Below, in pieces: positions 33,806 to 42,424 of a stretch of 64,000 nucleotides of DNA. Location: positions 372,001 to 436,000 of the forward strand of contig JADJAC010000011.1 of assembly GCA_016704425.1 (NCBI GenBank), in the 5' to 3' direction. The notes below the pieces were generated by a model. The model did no database searches, was not told the origin of the DNA, and saw only the letters and a list, made by a program, of their open reading frames with translations. Numbering within the stretch: position 1 is the stretch's first letter; each line of letters starts with the position of its first letter. Both the position numbers and the translations under genes were made by a program. The DNA is from Sphingomonadales bacterium. GTDB lineage: Bacteria > Pseudomonadota > Alphaproteobacteria > Sphingomonadales > Sphingomonadaceae.

Positions 33806-34735
33806 GTGGAGACTGAAAGACCGCCTTTCGAAACGCAAGTCCAGCCTTTTGGTGCAGACGCGATTTCAGCCGCTGCTGCGCTCATCGCGCAGGGGCAGTG
33901 CGTCGCCGTGCCGACAGAGACTGTCTATGGGCTCGCCGCTGATGCAACGGACGGCAAAGCCGTGGCCGGGATCTACACCGCGAAAGGCCGCCCGAGCTTC
34001 AACCCGCTGATCGTCCATGTTCCCGATCTCGCTGCGGCGGAGCGGATCGCGATCTTCAGCCCGGTCGCGCGCGATCTTGCCGGTCGCCTTTGGCCCGGAC
34101 CCTTGACGCTCGTCCTCCCGCTCCGGCCAGAGAGCGGCATCGCCAGCCTGGCAACAGCCGGCCTCCAGACGATTGCGCTCCGCGTTCCGGCACATCCGGC
34201 GATGCAAGCCTTGCTCGCTGCCTGTGGAAAGCCGCTTGCCGCACCGTCGGCCAATGCCAGCGGCAGCATCAGCCCGACCTCTGCTGCGCATGTCCTCAAG
34301 TCTTTGGGGGGCCGAATTCCCGCGATCATCGATGCAGGGCGGACCAGTCTCGGCCTGGAATCGACGATCGTTGCAGTTGCAGAAGACGGCACACTCCGCC
34401 TGCTCCGCCCCGGCCCGATCGATCTTGGCCTCGCGCTTTCAGACACTGGCGCAATCGAAGCGCCCGGTCAGCTGGCCAGCCATTATGCGCCCGCAAAGCC
34501 GCTCCGCCTCAATGTGACCAAGGCAGGGCCCGACGAATGGCTGATCGGCTTTGGAGAGGTGCAGGGCGACGCAACGTTGAGCGGGGGCGGTGACCCGGCG
34601 GAAGCGGCTGCCAATCTCTTCGATGCGCTGCATACGGCCGAGGATTCGGAAAAGCCGCGCATTGCCGTAGCGCCTATTCTCGCCAGGGGGTTAGGTATTG
34701 CGATCAATGACAGGCTGAGTCGCGCGGCTGCCTAG
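33806..34735 (+). CDS. L-threonylcarbamoyladenylate synthase (Sua5/TsaC)
   Basis: This 309-residue long Sua5-type enzyme has the YrdC domain with VPTETVYGLAADA, KGRPSFNPLIVH, and APSANASGSISPTSA. A C-terminal Sua5 domain includes SPGQ-like APGQLASHYAP. It makes threonylcarbamoyl-AMP for the universal t6A37 tRNA modification. The start is GTG at 33806. It is divergent from the acyl-CoA dehydrogenase. Downstream lies a repeat-rich non-coding stretch. Confidence 0.93.
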   Translation: METERPPFETQVQPFGADAISAAAALIAQGQCVAVPTETVYGLAADATDGKAVAGIYTAKGRPSFNPLIVHVPDLAAAERIAIFSPVARDLAGRLWPGPLTLVLPLRPESGIASLATAGLQTIALRVPAHPAMQALLAACGKPLAAPSANASGSISPTSAAHVLKSLGGRIPAIIDAGRTSLGLESTIVAVAEDGTLRLLRPGPIDLGLALSDTGAIEAPGQLASHYAPAKPLRLNVTKAGPDEWLIGFGEVQGDATLSGGGDPAEAAANLFDALHTAEDSEKPRIAVAPILARGLGIAINDRLSRAAA

Positions 34736-34867
34736 TTGGCAAGCGCCGGATCAACCTTGTCGCTTATGTCGATATTTGGCCCCAGAACATCACAGCTCTG
34801 CATGGCAGCGCCTTGGCGCGAACGATTCAATTGGTTGAGCCATGTCGGCACCTGCTTCACCGCCATG

Positions 34868-34950
34868 CTGAACTTGTTTCAGCATCCATGCGGGAGTTGT
34901 GCCCAAAGTTGCGGAATCCGGGCCAACAATGGACCCTGAAACAAGTTCAG
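34868..34950. repeat. Extragenic inverted repeat pair
   Basis: CTGAACTTGTTTCAG (34868-34882) and CTGAAACAAGTTCAG (34936-34950) are perfect reverse complements separated by 53 bp. Each arm is itself nearly palindromic, with flanks resembling the extragenic repeats common in sphingomonad genomes. It probably folds as a terminator-like or REP structure. Confidence 0.75.
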
Positions 34951-34977
34951 GATGGCGGGTTGGAGGCTGTCCCGTCC

Positions 34978-35041
34978 CTAAACCTTGCGGAACTTTGCCA
35001 GTTTGGGCGGAATGACCGCGAGGCAATCGGTATGATTGCGG
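34978..35041 (-). pseudogene. Fragment resembling the 3' end of msrA
   Basis: Read on the minus strand this segment encodes DCLAVIPPKLAKFRKV and a stop. It closely matches the C-terminus of the intact MsrA in this window (YCLAVIPPKLAKLRKG, coding strand 38487-38541). DNA similarity is plain, including the shared TTGGGCGGAATGAC and GCGAGGCAAT. The rest of the gene is absent because the sulfotransferase gene starts at once beyond it. It looks like a recombination scar or a decayed copy. Confidence 0.65.
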
Positions 35042-35071
35042 GCGCAGCCGGTCCGAGCATCTCGACAGACG

Positions 35072-36136
35072 TCAGGCCAGCGCCGCCGCCTCCAGTTGGG
35101 CAAAGAGCTGCTCAGCTTCTGCAACAAGCGATGCGTCAACATCGGAGAGATCGATTGCATGTTCGCCTGCCGGTTTGATCTTTGTCGCATTCGCAACGAA
35201 GCCGGCAACATCCTCAAGCCGAAGCTGCTCTGCCAAATGGCGCAATTGAGCCGCCGGATCCCTGGAAAGCCTATCGAACGAGACCAGGATGATCCGGTCA
35301 CCCTGATGCGTCAGGAGGTGCCGATAGGTCGCGATCCAATAGGCCAGCCAGAAATTGAGCGTCAGCGGATCGATGTGCGTGGTCCGTTCAAGCCACCCGT
35401 CAAAATTCACGGGCTTCAGATTGGCGCCGAAGTCGAAATGTCCGACCCCGGCCATATAGGTGCGGGCAAACGGGTCGCGCGCATGAAGGTCGAGGAAATT
35501 GCGGTGCTGACGAAGGAGCGACGCTGCGTGCTGCAATGGCCCACGAAACGGCACTACAATGTTCGCGTCAGGAAAGGCGCGAGAAAGGGCGCCGATACGC
35601 GCGATGTTGAGATTGTTTTTCGACGCATAGCGCGCGTTTGAACCCGGCCTGCGCAGGGCAACGATCTTGCGCATGTGGTTGGCGAAGAATGGCTTGAACT
35701 CTGCAAGGGCAGCCGTGTCCGACCAGGGCTTGATCCATTCCCCTTCATAGCGCTTGGGATAGAAGGCCAGCCACAGCATTTCCGAAAAGGCTTCAGGACT
35801 GTCCGTCCCCACCAACATGCCGTCGCCATGCGCGCGCTCGGTGCGGTGTTCGCGAACCTGAAAGTTGCGGGAGACCCTGCTCCACAATTGTGGAACGAGG
35901 ACAAAGGGCATGTCGCGATAGATATGGGTGGCGAATTCGTCGAGCCCGGCCAGGCATTCCAGCAGCAAAGTCGTGCCCGCGCGCGGAAGGGCTGTCACAA
36001 AAACGGGCGGACGCAGAGGTTGCTCGGGCAGCTTGCGGTCTTCAGTCTGTGCAAAGTCGACCTGCAATCGCCGCGTGGCAAAGGCCAGCCGGTGCAGCAC
36101 CCGGTCGAGCATGGAATATGAATTTTCGAATTCCAT
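35072..36136 (-). CDS. Sulfotransferase family protein
   Basis: This 354-residue PAPS-dependent sulfotransferase has the 5'-phosphosulfate loop in VTALPRAGTTLLLECLA near residue 45 and a central block with conserved Arg/Ser (LVSFDRLSRDPAAQ) near the 3'-phosphate site. It would transfer sulfate from PAPS to a small molecule, peptide or carbohydrate. GGAAGAGCC precedes ATG 36136. Two small membrane-protein genes and an arylsulfotransferase-like gene lie upstream on the same strand, so the group may sulfate an exported molecule. Confidence 0.85.
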   Translation of the reverse strand: MEFENSYSMLDRVLHRLAFATRRLQVDFAQTEDRKLPEQPLRPPVFVTALPRAGTTLLLECLAGLDEFATHIYRDMPFVLVPQLWSRVSRNFQVREHRTERAHGDGMLVGTDSPEAFSEMLWLAFYPKRYEGEWIKPWSDTAALAEFKPFFANHMRKIVALRRPGSNARYASKNNLNIARIGALSRAFPDANIVVPFRGPLQHAASLLRQHRNFLDLHARDPFARTYMAGVGHFDFGANLKPVNFDGWLERTTHIDPLTLNFWLAYWIATYRHLLTHQGDRIILVSFDRLSRDPAAQLRHLAEQLRLEDVAGFVANATKIKPAGEHAIDLSDVDASLVAEAEQLFAQLEAAALA

Positions 36137-36147
36137 GGCTCTTCCTG

Positions 36148-36528
36148 CTATTGACGCTTGCCGAGCATCAGGACCACGATGAACAGGATGCCTCCCGCAA
36201 GCAGGAATGGCCAGGTCAGCGAGACGGCCATAACCGTCTCGAAGGAAACGATCCCGGTCAGCGAGACGCCCCAGATCAGCGCAACCGGAACAAGCAGCGC
36301 GAACGCAAGACCCAGGGTCAAATGGATGAATTTGGCAAACAAGGCGCGGGCATTGGCCTGCATTGCTGCCTCCTTGGCATCATCGTCGAGCAAGGCGTCG
36401 CGCAGAACATTGAGGCTCCGCTGCGACAAGTGCCGGACTTCCGAAGCGAGCGCCACCAGCCCAAGCCGCGACAATATCATCGCAAAGCCCAAAACGATAA
36501 ATGCGGCAGCTAGGCTTGCGGCGATCAT
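36148..36528 (-). CDS. Small integral membrane protein, 126 aa
   Basis: This protein has three hydrophobic segments (MIAASLAAAFIVLGFAMILS, FALLVPVALIWGVSLTGIV, FLLAGGILFIVVLMLG), with a charged helix between the first and second (ALLDDDAKEAAMQANARALF). No family is recognised with certainty; it resembles small DUF2721-type membrane proteins. Start ATG 36528 overlaps the stop of the gene upstream (ATGA), so it is co-translated with it and lies just before the sulfotransferase gene. Confidence 0.75.
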   Translation of the reverse strand: MIAASLAAAFIVLGFAMILSRLGLVALASEVRHLSQRSLNVLRDALLDDDAKEAAMQANARALFAKFIHLTLGLAFALLVPVALIWGVSLTGIVSFETVMAVSLTWPFLLAGGILFIVVLMLGKRQ

Positions 36529-36761
36529 TCTTCGTCTTCGGCGCCCGGCGAAGGCTTCTTCCCCCGCTTGAGGAGGCGCTTCAACGGATACCAGATAAAG
36601 CCAAAAATCCCCACCAGCACTGCGCTGACAAGCGCAACGAGCGAACCGATCACCGTCAAGCCCGCCCCTGGGCCGACATAGGCCAGCGCAGGTTCGGAAA
36701 ATGCGAGCAACGGAACCACGGCAAGACCCAAATATCCTGCGCGTGCAGACACACCTGACAT
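36525..36761 (-). CDS. Small membrane protein, 78 aa
   Basis: This short protein has an N-terminal signal-like segment (AGYLGLAVVPLLAFSEPALA), then YVGPGAGLTVIGSLVALV and a second membrane segment, and a basic C-terminus (YPLKRLLKRGKK). Proteins with the YVGPGAG motif are widespread near polysaccharide or cell-surface genes in proteobacteria, without known function. ATG 36761 is preferred over 36779 because AAGGGAA lies 7 bp upstream. It is coupled to the following membrane protein by a 4-bp overlap. Confidence 0.75.
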   Translation of the reverse strand: MSGVSARAGYLGLAVVPLLAFSEPALAYVGPGAGLTVIGSLVALVSAVLVGIFGFIWYPLKRLLKRGKKPSPGAEDEE

Positions 36762-36916
36762 GCTAAATTCCCTTATCAACTCGCCGCATGGTCAAACCCC
36801 GGACCAAGGCCCAATACACCACAACATGTGGCGCATGTCCACGGTTTCGCAACCTAAACAAGGTTATCGGGCGTTTCAAAACCGGACGATCTCTGAACCC
36901 CCGCAACGCGATCCAC

Positions 36917-38341
36917 CTAGTTTTTTAGCCCCAGTGCCTGCGCTTGCTGCGGCGAAACATAATAAGTGCCATAGGCCTTGAAAAAGCCCGCAAGCGGCTT
37001 GGCTTTGTCTCCATTCGGCTGGAAGGGGGCGACATCCTGAATATGCGTCATCGACCAAAGCGGTTTCCCGCTCGCAATGTCGATCTCGAAGTCGCGCGAT
37101 TCGTCCTTGCTCGACACCATCAGCCGCTTGCCGTCCGGGCTGACGGAAACATGGCCGCCGTCCACGCTGAAGAAAGGTAGCAAGGCCTTGCTGGCCGCCG
37201 TCGGAAAAACTGTGTCAACCTTGCCGGTCAAAAGATTGATCCGGGCGATGCGCGTGCCGCCGGTCGACCGGCGACCTCCCAGATTGTCAAAGGCAACGAC
37301 ACTGCCGTCAGGCAGGAAGTGAGCGCTGTGCTGACCTGCGGTGCGCCCGGAAACCAGCATTTTCACATGGCCGTCATTCTGGTCGAGAACGGCGATTGCA
37401 CTCGGTTCGCGCATCGAGACGAGAAAATCGCCGGCATTGGCGCCAGCCAGCTTTGTCGCGATTTCCGGACTAACGATATCGACCGAATTGAGATGTATGG
37501 GATCACAATCGTCGCGCAGGGCGTAGAGAAGGCCGGGATAGCCACCTTGCGTCAGGCTGTCGATTGCCGAAAGCGTTTTGACGACGCTTCCGTCCTTGCG
37601 GTAGACGCGGACGCCTTCATCTGAGATCGGAAACTTGCAGCGCACCTCCAAAGAGGTTCCCCCTAAATATTTGGCCGCGGCGCCACGCTGGCCCGGCGCA
37701 AAAATTTCTCCCTTCTCATTGGTCGTGAACCAGTGATGGGTGTTGTCGAGATGCTCCCACAGGATTTCGCCTTTGCGGCCTATTTTGGCGATGCCGACCG
37801 TATAGGGAAAGACATTGCGGGCATGGAAACTGACGATCAGGGTGCCGTCATTTTGCAACTGCAGGCCGACCGGATAAAAATTGGTGACTTCGGTGCTTCC
37901 GGCAAACCCCTTGATGTTCTTGAACAGTTTTTCAAGGTCAAGCGGCCAGCTATAGAGCACGTCACCCTTGCGGTTGACGATCCATGCCAGGCATCCGAAT
38001 TTCGGACAATGCTTGGCGTCCTGGGCGGGTCCGCCGGTAACCAGCAGCAGCTCATTTCCGGCCGCGGCGTCGAACGTCTTTACCACCGGCACGGGCTTCA
38101 CACGATCATCGACCTTGTTGACCAGCATCCCCAACCCGGCATTCTCGTCCTCCATGAGGCGCAATGACTGAGCAGCAGCCTTGGCATCGACGAACAGCTG
38201 ATAGGGAAAGATCTTCAAGGCCATGGTCGCCACGCCATAGGCGAAAGTTAACCCGCAAAGTGCAAAGATGAACGCGACAAGGGACCAGTCAATCGCCGCA
38301 AGTCGGCTGATTATGCTGTGCCCTTTGCCGATTTTTCCCAT
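36917..38341 (-). CDS. Arylsulfotransferase (ASST)-like protein
   Basis: This 474-residue protein has one N-terminal membrane segment (LVAFIFALCGLTFAYGVATM) and a large periplasmic beta-propeller-like domain. The repeats have the ASST style (NDGTLIVSFHARN, LDNTHHWFTTNEKGEIFAPG, HLNSVDIVSPE, LVSMREPSAIAVLDQ, GQHSAHFLPDGSVVAFDN). ASST enzymes transfer sulfate between aryl compounds without PAPS; the His residues after HH and HLN may be the active-site ones. GGAGGGGGT before ATG 38341 fixes the start. It sits upstream of two small membrane proteins and the PAPS sulfotransferase. Confidence 0.82.
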   Translation of the reverse strand: MGKIGKGHSIISRLAAIDWSLVAFIFALCGLTFAYGVATMALKIFPYQLFVDAKAAAQSLRLMEDENAGLGMLVNKVDDRVKPVPVVKTFDAAAGNELLLVTGGPAQDAKHCPKFGCLAWIVNRKGDVLYSWPLDLEKLFKNIKGFAGSTEVTNFYPVGLQLQNDGTLIVSFHARNVFPYTVGIAKIGRKGEILWEHLDNTHHWFTTNEKGEIFAPGQRGAAAKYLGGTSLEVRCKFPISDEGVRVYRKDGSVVKTLSAIDSLTQGGYPGLLYALRDDCDPIHLNSVDIVSPEIATKLAGANAGDFLVSMREPSAIAVLDQNDGHVKMLVSGRTAGQHSAHFLPDGSVVAFDNLGGRRSTGGTRIARINLLTGKVDTVFPTAASKALLPFFSVDGGHVSVSPDGKRLMVSSKDESRDFEIDIASGKPLWSMTHIQDVAPFQPNGDKAKPLAGFFKAYGTYYVSPQQAQALGLKN

Positions 38342-38460
38342 GCCCGACCCCCTCCGGTAGACCAATTGCATATCGCATGAATTGCAGCGGCGCTATCGCA
38401 TTAACCCACATTGTTTCTATTCAATGCGGCCGCGCCAACTCTGGAGCTCGGGGCCAAAGA

Positions 38461-38994
38461 TCAGCCCCTCAACCGCTCTGCATAGCCCTTCCTGAGCTTG
38501 GCAAGCTTGGGCGGAATGACTGCGAGGCAATAGGGATTGCGCCGGCCTTCGCCGTTCCAATACTCCTGATGATAGTCTTCGGCTGGATACCATGTGGCCA
38601 TGGGTTCGATCGTGGTCACAATAGGCAGGGGCCAGTCGGGCTGGTTGCGCACGATTGCAGCGCGCGCTTCCGCCTCTTGCTCCGGCCCATCGGGAAACAT
38701 GGCGGACCGGTATTGCGTGCCAACGTCATTCCCTTGCCGGTTGAGCTGGGTCGGATCGTGCGTCGCAAAGAAGATGTCGAGCAGGTCGGCATAGGAAATC
38801 AGTTCGGGATCGAACGTCACGCGAATGGCTTCCGCATGGCCTGTATCCCCGCCGCAGACCTGCCGATAGGTCGGGTTGGTGACTGTCCCGCCGATATAGC
38901 CGCTTTCCACGCCCGAGACGCCGTTGAGGGATTGAAACACGGCTTCGGTGCACCAGAAGCAGCCGCCTGCGAGAATGGCTTGATTTTCAGACAT
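38461..38994 (-). CDS. msrA: Peptide-methionine (S)-S-oxide reductase MsrA
   Basis: This 177-residue MsrA has the catalytic motif GGCFWCTEAVF near residue 12 and the conserved SGYIGGTVTNPTYRQVCGGDTGHAE and YHQEYW blocks. It repairs methionine sulfoxide in proteins, using thioredoxin. Start ATG 38994 follows AAGGACCCTC. The C-terminal codons are partly repeated as a remnant at 34978-35041. Confidence 0.95.
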   Translation of the reverse strand: MSENQAILAGGCFWCTEAVFQSLNGVSGVESGYIGGTVTNPTYRQVCGGDTGHAEAIRVTFDPELISYADLLDIFFATHDPTQLNRQGNDVGTQYRSAMFPDGPEQEAEARAAIVRNQPDWPLPIVTTIEPMATWYPAEDYHQEYWNGEGRRNPYCLAVIPPKLAKLRKGYAERLRG

Positions 38995-39042
38995 GAGGGT
39001 CCTTCTCAACAAAATGTCGGGATCGTCGCCACGGCCCGCCCT

Positions 39043-40260
39043 CTAATCGTGCGAGGCGATCCAGTCCTCGACCACCGGGGCAATCCTCTCGCGCCATTTG
39101 CTGCCGTTGAAGATGCCGTAGTGGCCAGTTCCTTCCGCCATATAGTAGCGCTTCATGTCCGCATCCAGCCCGGTCGAGATATCGAGCGCCGCCTTTGTTT
39201 GTCCGAGGCCGGAAATATCGTCGCGCTCGCCTTCGATGGCCAGCAGCGCCACCTTGGTGATGGCCGTGGGATCGACCTTTTCTCCGCGATGCATATATTC
39301 GCCATCGGGCAGCGCATGCCGCTGAAAGACGACATCGATTGTCTGCAGATAGAATTCCGCGGTCATGTCGCAGACCGAGCGATATTCGTCATAGAAATCC
39401 TTGGTCGCGTCCGCGCTGTCATCATCGCCGACGACAAGGTGTTTGAACATCTCCCAATGGCTCATCATGTGATTGCCAAGGTTCATCGACATGAAACCGG
39501 CAAGCTGGAGAAAGCCCGGATAAACCTTTCGGCCCGCGCCGGGATAGGAAAAGGGCACGGTTGCGATCACGGTGTTGGCAAACCAGCTATGCGGGCGCTG
39601 GGTGGCGAGTGTGTTGACCGACGTAGGGGCCTTGCGCGTATCGATTGGCCCGCCCATCAGGGTCAGCGTCTTTGGCAGGCATTTATGCTTGTCTGCGGAC
39701 ATGACCGCCACTGCCGCATAGGCCGGCACAGACGGCTGGCAGACCGCGAGCATATGTGCGCCCGGCCCGATGATTTCGAGAAATTCGATCAGATAGTCGA
39801 CATAATCGTCAAGGTCGAAATGGCCTTCGCTCAACGGTACATTCCGCGCATCACGCCAGTCGGTGATATAGACATCGTGCTTCGGCAACATCCGCTCGAC
39901 AGTGCCACGCAGCAGCGTGGCATAATGGCCAGACATCGGCGCGACAATCAGAAGCCTGGGGCCTGCTTCGACGCCTTCGCGCACGAAGCGCTTCAACTGG
40001 CCGAAAGGCTTTTGGAGGACAATCTCTTCGCGGACCGGAACGGTTTCGCCCTCGATCACCGTATGGTCTAGCCCGAATGCCGGTTTTCCGCGCGGCGCAG
40101 AGGCGTGAGCGAAAACTTCCAGCGCAGATGCCAACACGTCACCGCCGCCGAAATAGGCGAACGGATTGGCTGGATTATTCAGGAATTCGGCGCTGCTGTG
40201 CGCTACCGCACTGGCCCCCGCCAGCCAAGAACGTTGCATCTCATAGGCGTTGTAAATCAT
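39043..40260 (-). CDS. phaZ: Intracellular polyhydroxyalkanoate depolymerase
   Basis: This 405-residue intracellular PHB/PHA depolymerase is of the Ralstonia PhaZ1 type. The lipase-box position reads VCQPSVPAYAAV, with Cys in place of the usual Ser nucleophile, and YITDWRDARNVP and GTGHYGIFNGSKW (catalytic His) follow. It degrades native storage granules in the cytoplasm. Start ATG 40260 is preceded by AAGGGAA. A 15-bp palindrome lies upstream in the region shared with the divergent ABC transporter gene. Confidence 0.93.
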   Translation of the reverse strand: MIYNAYEMQRSWLAGASAVAHSSAEFLNNPANPFAYFGGGDVLASALEVFAHASAPRGKPAFGLDHTVIEGETVPVREEIVLQKPFGQLKRFVREGVEAGPRLLIVAPMSGHYATLLRGTVERMLPKHDVYITDWRDARNVPLSEGHFDLDDYVDYLIEFLEIIGPGAHMLAVCQPSVPAYAAVAVMSADKHKCLPKTLTLMGGPIDTRKAPTSVNTLATQRPHSWFANTVIATVPFSYPGAGRKVYPGFLQLAGFMSMNLGNHMMSHWEMFKHLVVGDDDSADATKDFYDEYRSVCDMTAEFYLQTIDVVFQRHALPDGEYMHRGEKVDPTAITKVALLAIEGERDDISGLGQTKAALDISTGLDADMKRYYMAEGTGHYGIFNGSKWRERIAPVVEDWIASHD

Positions 40261-40304
40261 TGCATTTCCCTTGCTGGCCAAGAGATGTGGCGGAGAAATT
40301 CGTC

Positions 40305-40319
40305 TTGTGCAATGCACAA
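40305..40319. promoter_or_regulatory. Palindromic operator candidate between phaZ and ABC gene
   Basis: TTGTGCAATGCACAA is a perfect inverted repeat (TTGTGCA / TGCACAA around a single A). It sits 45-59 bp upstream of the phaZ start in the divergent region. TGCA-rich palindromes of this type are bound by PhaR-like regulators of PHA metabolism in alphaproteobacteria; the regulator here is inferred. Confidence 0.5.
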
Positions 40320-40371
40320 TATAATCCGTCGCATATTGAGACGGATATCACCAGATGCTAGGCCCTGCGGC

Positions 40372-42147
40372 ATGTCAGATGAACCCAAGCCGGAAAACGG
40401 CAATCGCAAGCTCGGCAGTCTCCGGATGGTTTGGGGCTTTGCGGTCCAATATCCGGGGCGGATTGCATGTGCCGGGCTCTCATTGCTCGTTGCGGCTGCG
40501 GCCACGCTTGCCATTCCCAACGGCTTTCGCCTGGTGATCGATCGCGGTTTTGCGGCTTCGGGCGGCGATATCGGGCGCTGGTTTGAATATCTCCTCATGA
40601 TCGTGAGTGTGCTTGCAGTGGCCACTGCAAGCCGCTTCTATTTCGTTTCATGGCTGGGGGAGCGTGTCGTTGCAGATGTCCGCAGTGCGGTGCTCAACAA
40701 TCTGCTGCGGCTGTCTCCCAGTTATTTCGAGGTCAATCGCCCGGCTGAGGTCGCGTCGCGCATTACCGCTGATACCACGCTGATCGAGCAGGTCGTCGGA
40801 ACCACGATGTCGGTCGCGCTGCGCAACATCGTGCTGGGGATTGGCGGCATTGCCTATCTCTTCACGCTTGCACCCAAGCTGACGGCCATGCTCCTGCTCG
40901 GCATTCCGCTGGTGGTGGTCCCGGCAATCCTGATCGGGCGCAGACTTCGTGAAACATCCCGCAAGAGCCAGGATCGGATTGCCGATGTCGGCGTCATCGT
41001 GGTTGAAGTGCTGGCGGCCATGAAGATTGTCCAGGCTTTCGGGCAGGAGCGCCGTGAAGGCTCCCGTTTTTCAGGTGCCGTCGAACATGCCTTCGGCACA
41101 GCGCGCAGGCGGATCGTCATTCGGTCCGTCCTAACAGCGTTCATGATCCTGATGATGTTCGGCGCAGTCACGATGGTCATGTGGCAGGGTGCGCTCGATG
41201 TTCAGGCTGGCCGGATGACCGGAGGCTCGATTGCTGCATTTGTGCTTACGGGCGGCTTTGTCGCTGGGGCATTCGGTGCACTGGCCGAAGTTTATGGCGA
41301 TCTCGTCAGGGGCTCCGGCGCAGCGGCGCGCCTGACCGAGCTTCTTTCTGAACAGCCCGGGATAGCAGCGCCCGAAAAGCCGGTGAGCCTGCCGGAGCCG
41401 CCGCTGGGGCGGATCGAATTCGATCACGTCCGCTTCCACTATCCGACGCGCCCGGACACAAGCGCGCTTGCCGATTTTTCGCTAGACATAAAACCGGGCG
41501 AGACCGTGGCCGTCGTCGGGCCGTCAGGGGCGGGCAAGACGACGCTTTTCCAGTTGATCCAGCGCTTTTATGATCCCGAGAGCGGAACTGTCCGGGTCGA
41601 TGGCGTCGCGCTGCCCGATGCTGACCCCTCTGCCGTGCGCGCCCGCATCGCAATGGTGCCTCAGGAAACCGTGATTTTTGCGGCCAGCGCGCGTGACAAT
41701 CTTCGCTATGGCCGCTGGGATGCAGACGATGATGCGCTCTGGGCGGCAGCAGAAGCGGCCAATGCAGCAGAATTTCTCCGCCAGCTTCCCGATGGACTCG
41801 ATACTTATATGGGCGAAGGTGGTGCGCGCCTCTCTGGTGGCCAGCGCCAACGGATAGCCATTGCCCGCGCCATCCTGCGCGATGCGCCAATCCTGCTCCT
41901 CGATGAAGCGACATCTGCGCTCGACGCAGAGTCGGAGCGGCTCGTCCAGGATGCGCTTGACCGGCTGATCCACCAGCGGACGACGATCGTGATTGCGCAC
42001 CGGCTCGCGACGGTGCGCGCCGCGGACCGCATCATCGTGATGAGTGAAGGCAGGATTGTCGAAGAGGGCAATCATGAAAGCCTGAGCCGCGCCGGTGGCC
42101 TTTATGCGCGGCTGGCACGGATGCAATTCGAAGGCCTTGCGGCTTGA
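40372..42147 (+). CDS. ABC transporter, fused permease and ATPase (MsbA/ExsA-type exporter)
   Basis: This 591-residue half-transporter has an N-terminal six-helix membrane domain and a C-terminal ATPase. The ATPase has Walker A GPSGAGKTTLF, Q-loop VPQETVIFA, signature LSGGQRQRIAIARA, Walker B ILLLDEATSALDAE and H-loop VIAHRLATV. It functions as a homodimer or heterodimer exporting lipid or hydrophobic compounds. The start is at MSDEPKPENG, shortly after the divergent phaZ promoter. No partner half-transporter is adjacent. Confidence 0.93.
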   Translation: MSDEPKPENGNRKLGSLRMVWGFAVQYPGRIACAGLSLLVAAAATLAIPNGFRLVIDRGFAASGGDIGRWFEYLLMIVSVLAVATASRFYFVSWLGERVVADVRSAVLNNLLRLSPSYFEVNRPAEVASRITADTTLIEQVVGTTMSVALRNIVLGIGGIAYLFTLAPKLTAMLLLGIPLVVVPAILIGRRLRETSRKSQDRIADVGVIVVEVLAAMKIVQAFGQERREGSRFSGAVEHAFGTARRRIVIRSVLTAFMILMMFGAVTMVMWQGALDVQAGRMTGGSIAAFVLTGGFVAGAFGALAEVYGDLVRGSGAAARLTELLSEQPGIAAPEKPVSLPEPPLGRIEFDHVRFHYPTRPDTSALADFSLDIKPGETVAVVGPSGAGKTTLFQLIQRFYDPESGTVRVDGVALPDADPSAVRARIAMVPQETVIFAASARDNLRYGRWDADDDALWAAAEAANAAEFLRQLPDGLDTYMGEGGARLSGGQRQRIAIARAILRDAPILLLDEATSALDAESERLVQDALDRLIHQRTTIVIAHRLATVRAADRIIVMSEGRIVEEGNHESLSRAGGLYARLARMQFEGLAA

Positions 42148-42291
42148 GCTCTTACACTCAGCTATAGCGATTGGCTGGGGCGGCAGGATCCCTACCCACA
42201 TTTAATGTCCCAAGCCAATCAATGAGTTAGGTTGTTAACGACGCCAGAACTCCAGCGTCTCTGTAGCAGAGCAATGGGGCCAACCTCAAGC

Positions 42292-42424
42292 CTACCCAGC
42301 AATAATGCCAATGCGTCGATCCCGCACCTCGCGCCAATTCCGCAGCCAGGTAGCGCTGGCGCACTCACTGGCAATCTGAACGTTGATGATGCGGCGTGAA
42401 GCAGCGCGAACTGTACCTATAACT
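42292..42424 (-). pseudogene. Short coding-like fragment after the ligase gene
   Basis: In a frame different from the ligase, this segment reads RAASRRIINVQIASECASATWLRN and continues with a basic tail to a TAG at 42292-42294. It has no ATG, GTG or TTG start, and its upstream end runs into the ligase 3' end. It has the composition of a real protein C-terminus, but no family is recognised; probably a remnant. Confidence 0.3.

Larger units (their letters stand above)
34736..35071. other. Non-coding stretch with inverted repeats and msrA-like remnant
   Basis: About 336 bp between Sua5 and the sulfotransferase. It contains a long-range perfect inverted repeat (34868-34882 with 34936-34950) and an msrA 3'-end-like fragment (34978-35041), annotated separately. 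No intact gene is supported. Confidence 0.7.

Noticed and set aside
38377..40071. 564-codon plus-strand frame opposite msrA and phaZ
   Set aside because: It spans two convincing minus-strand genes and has no motif of its own.
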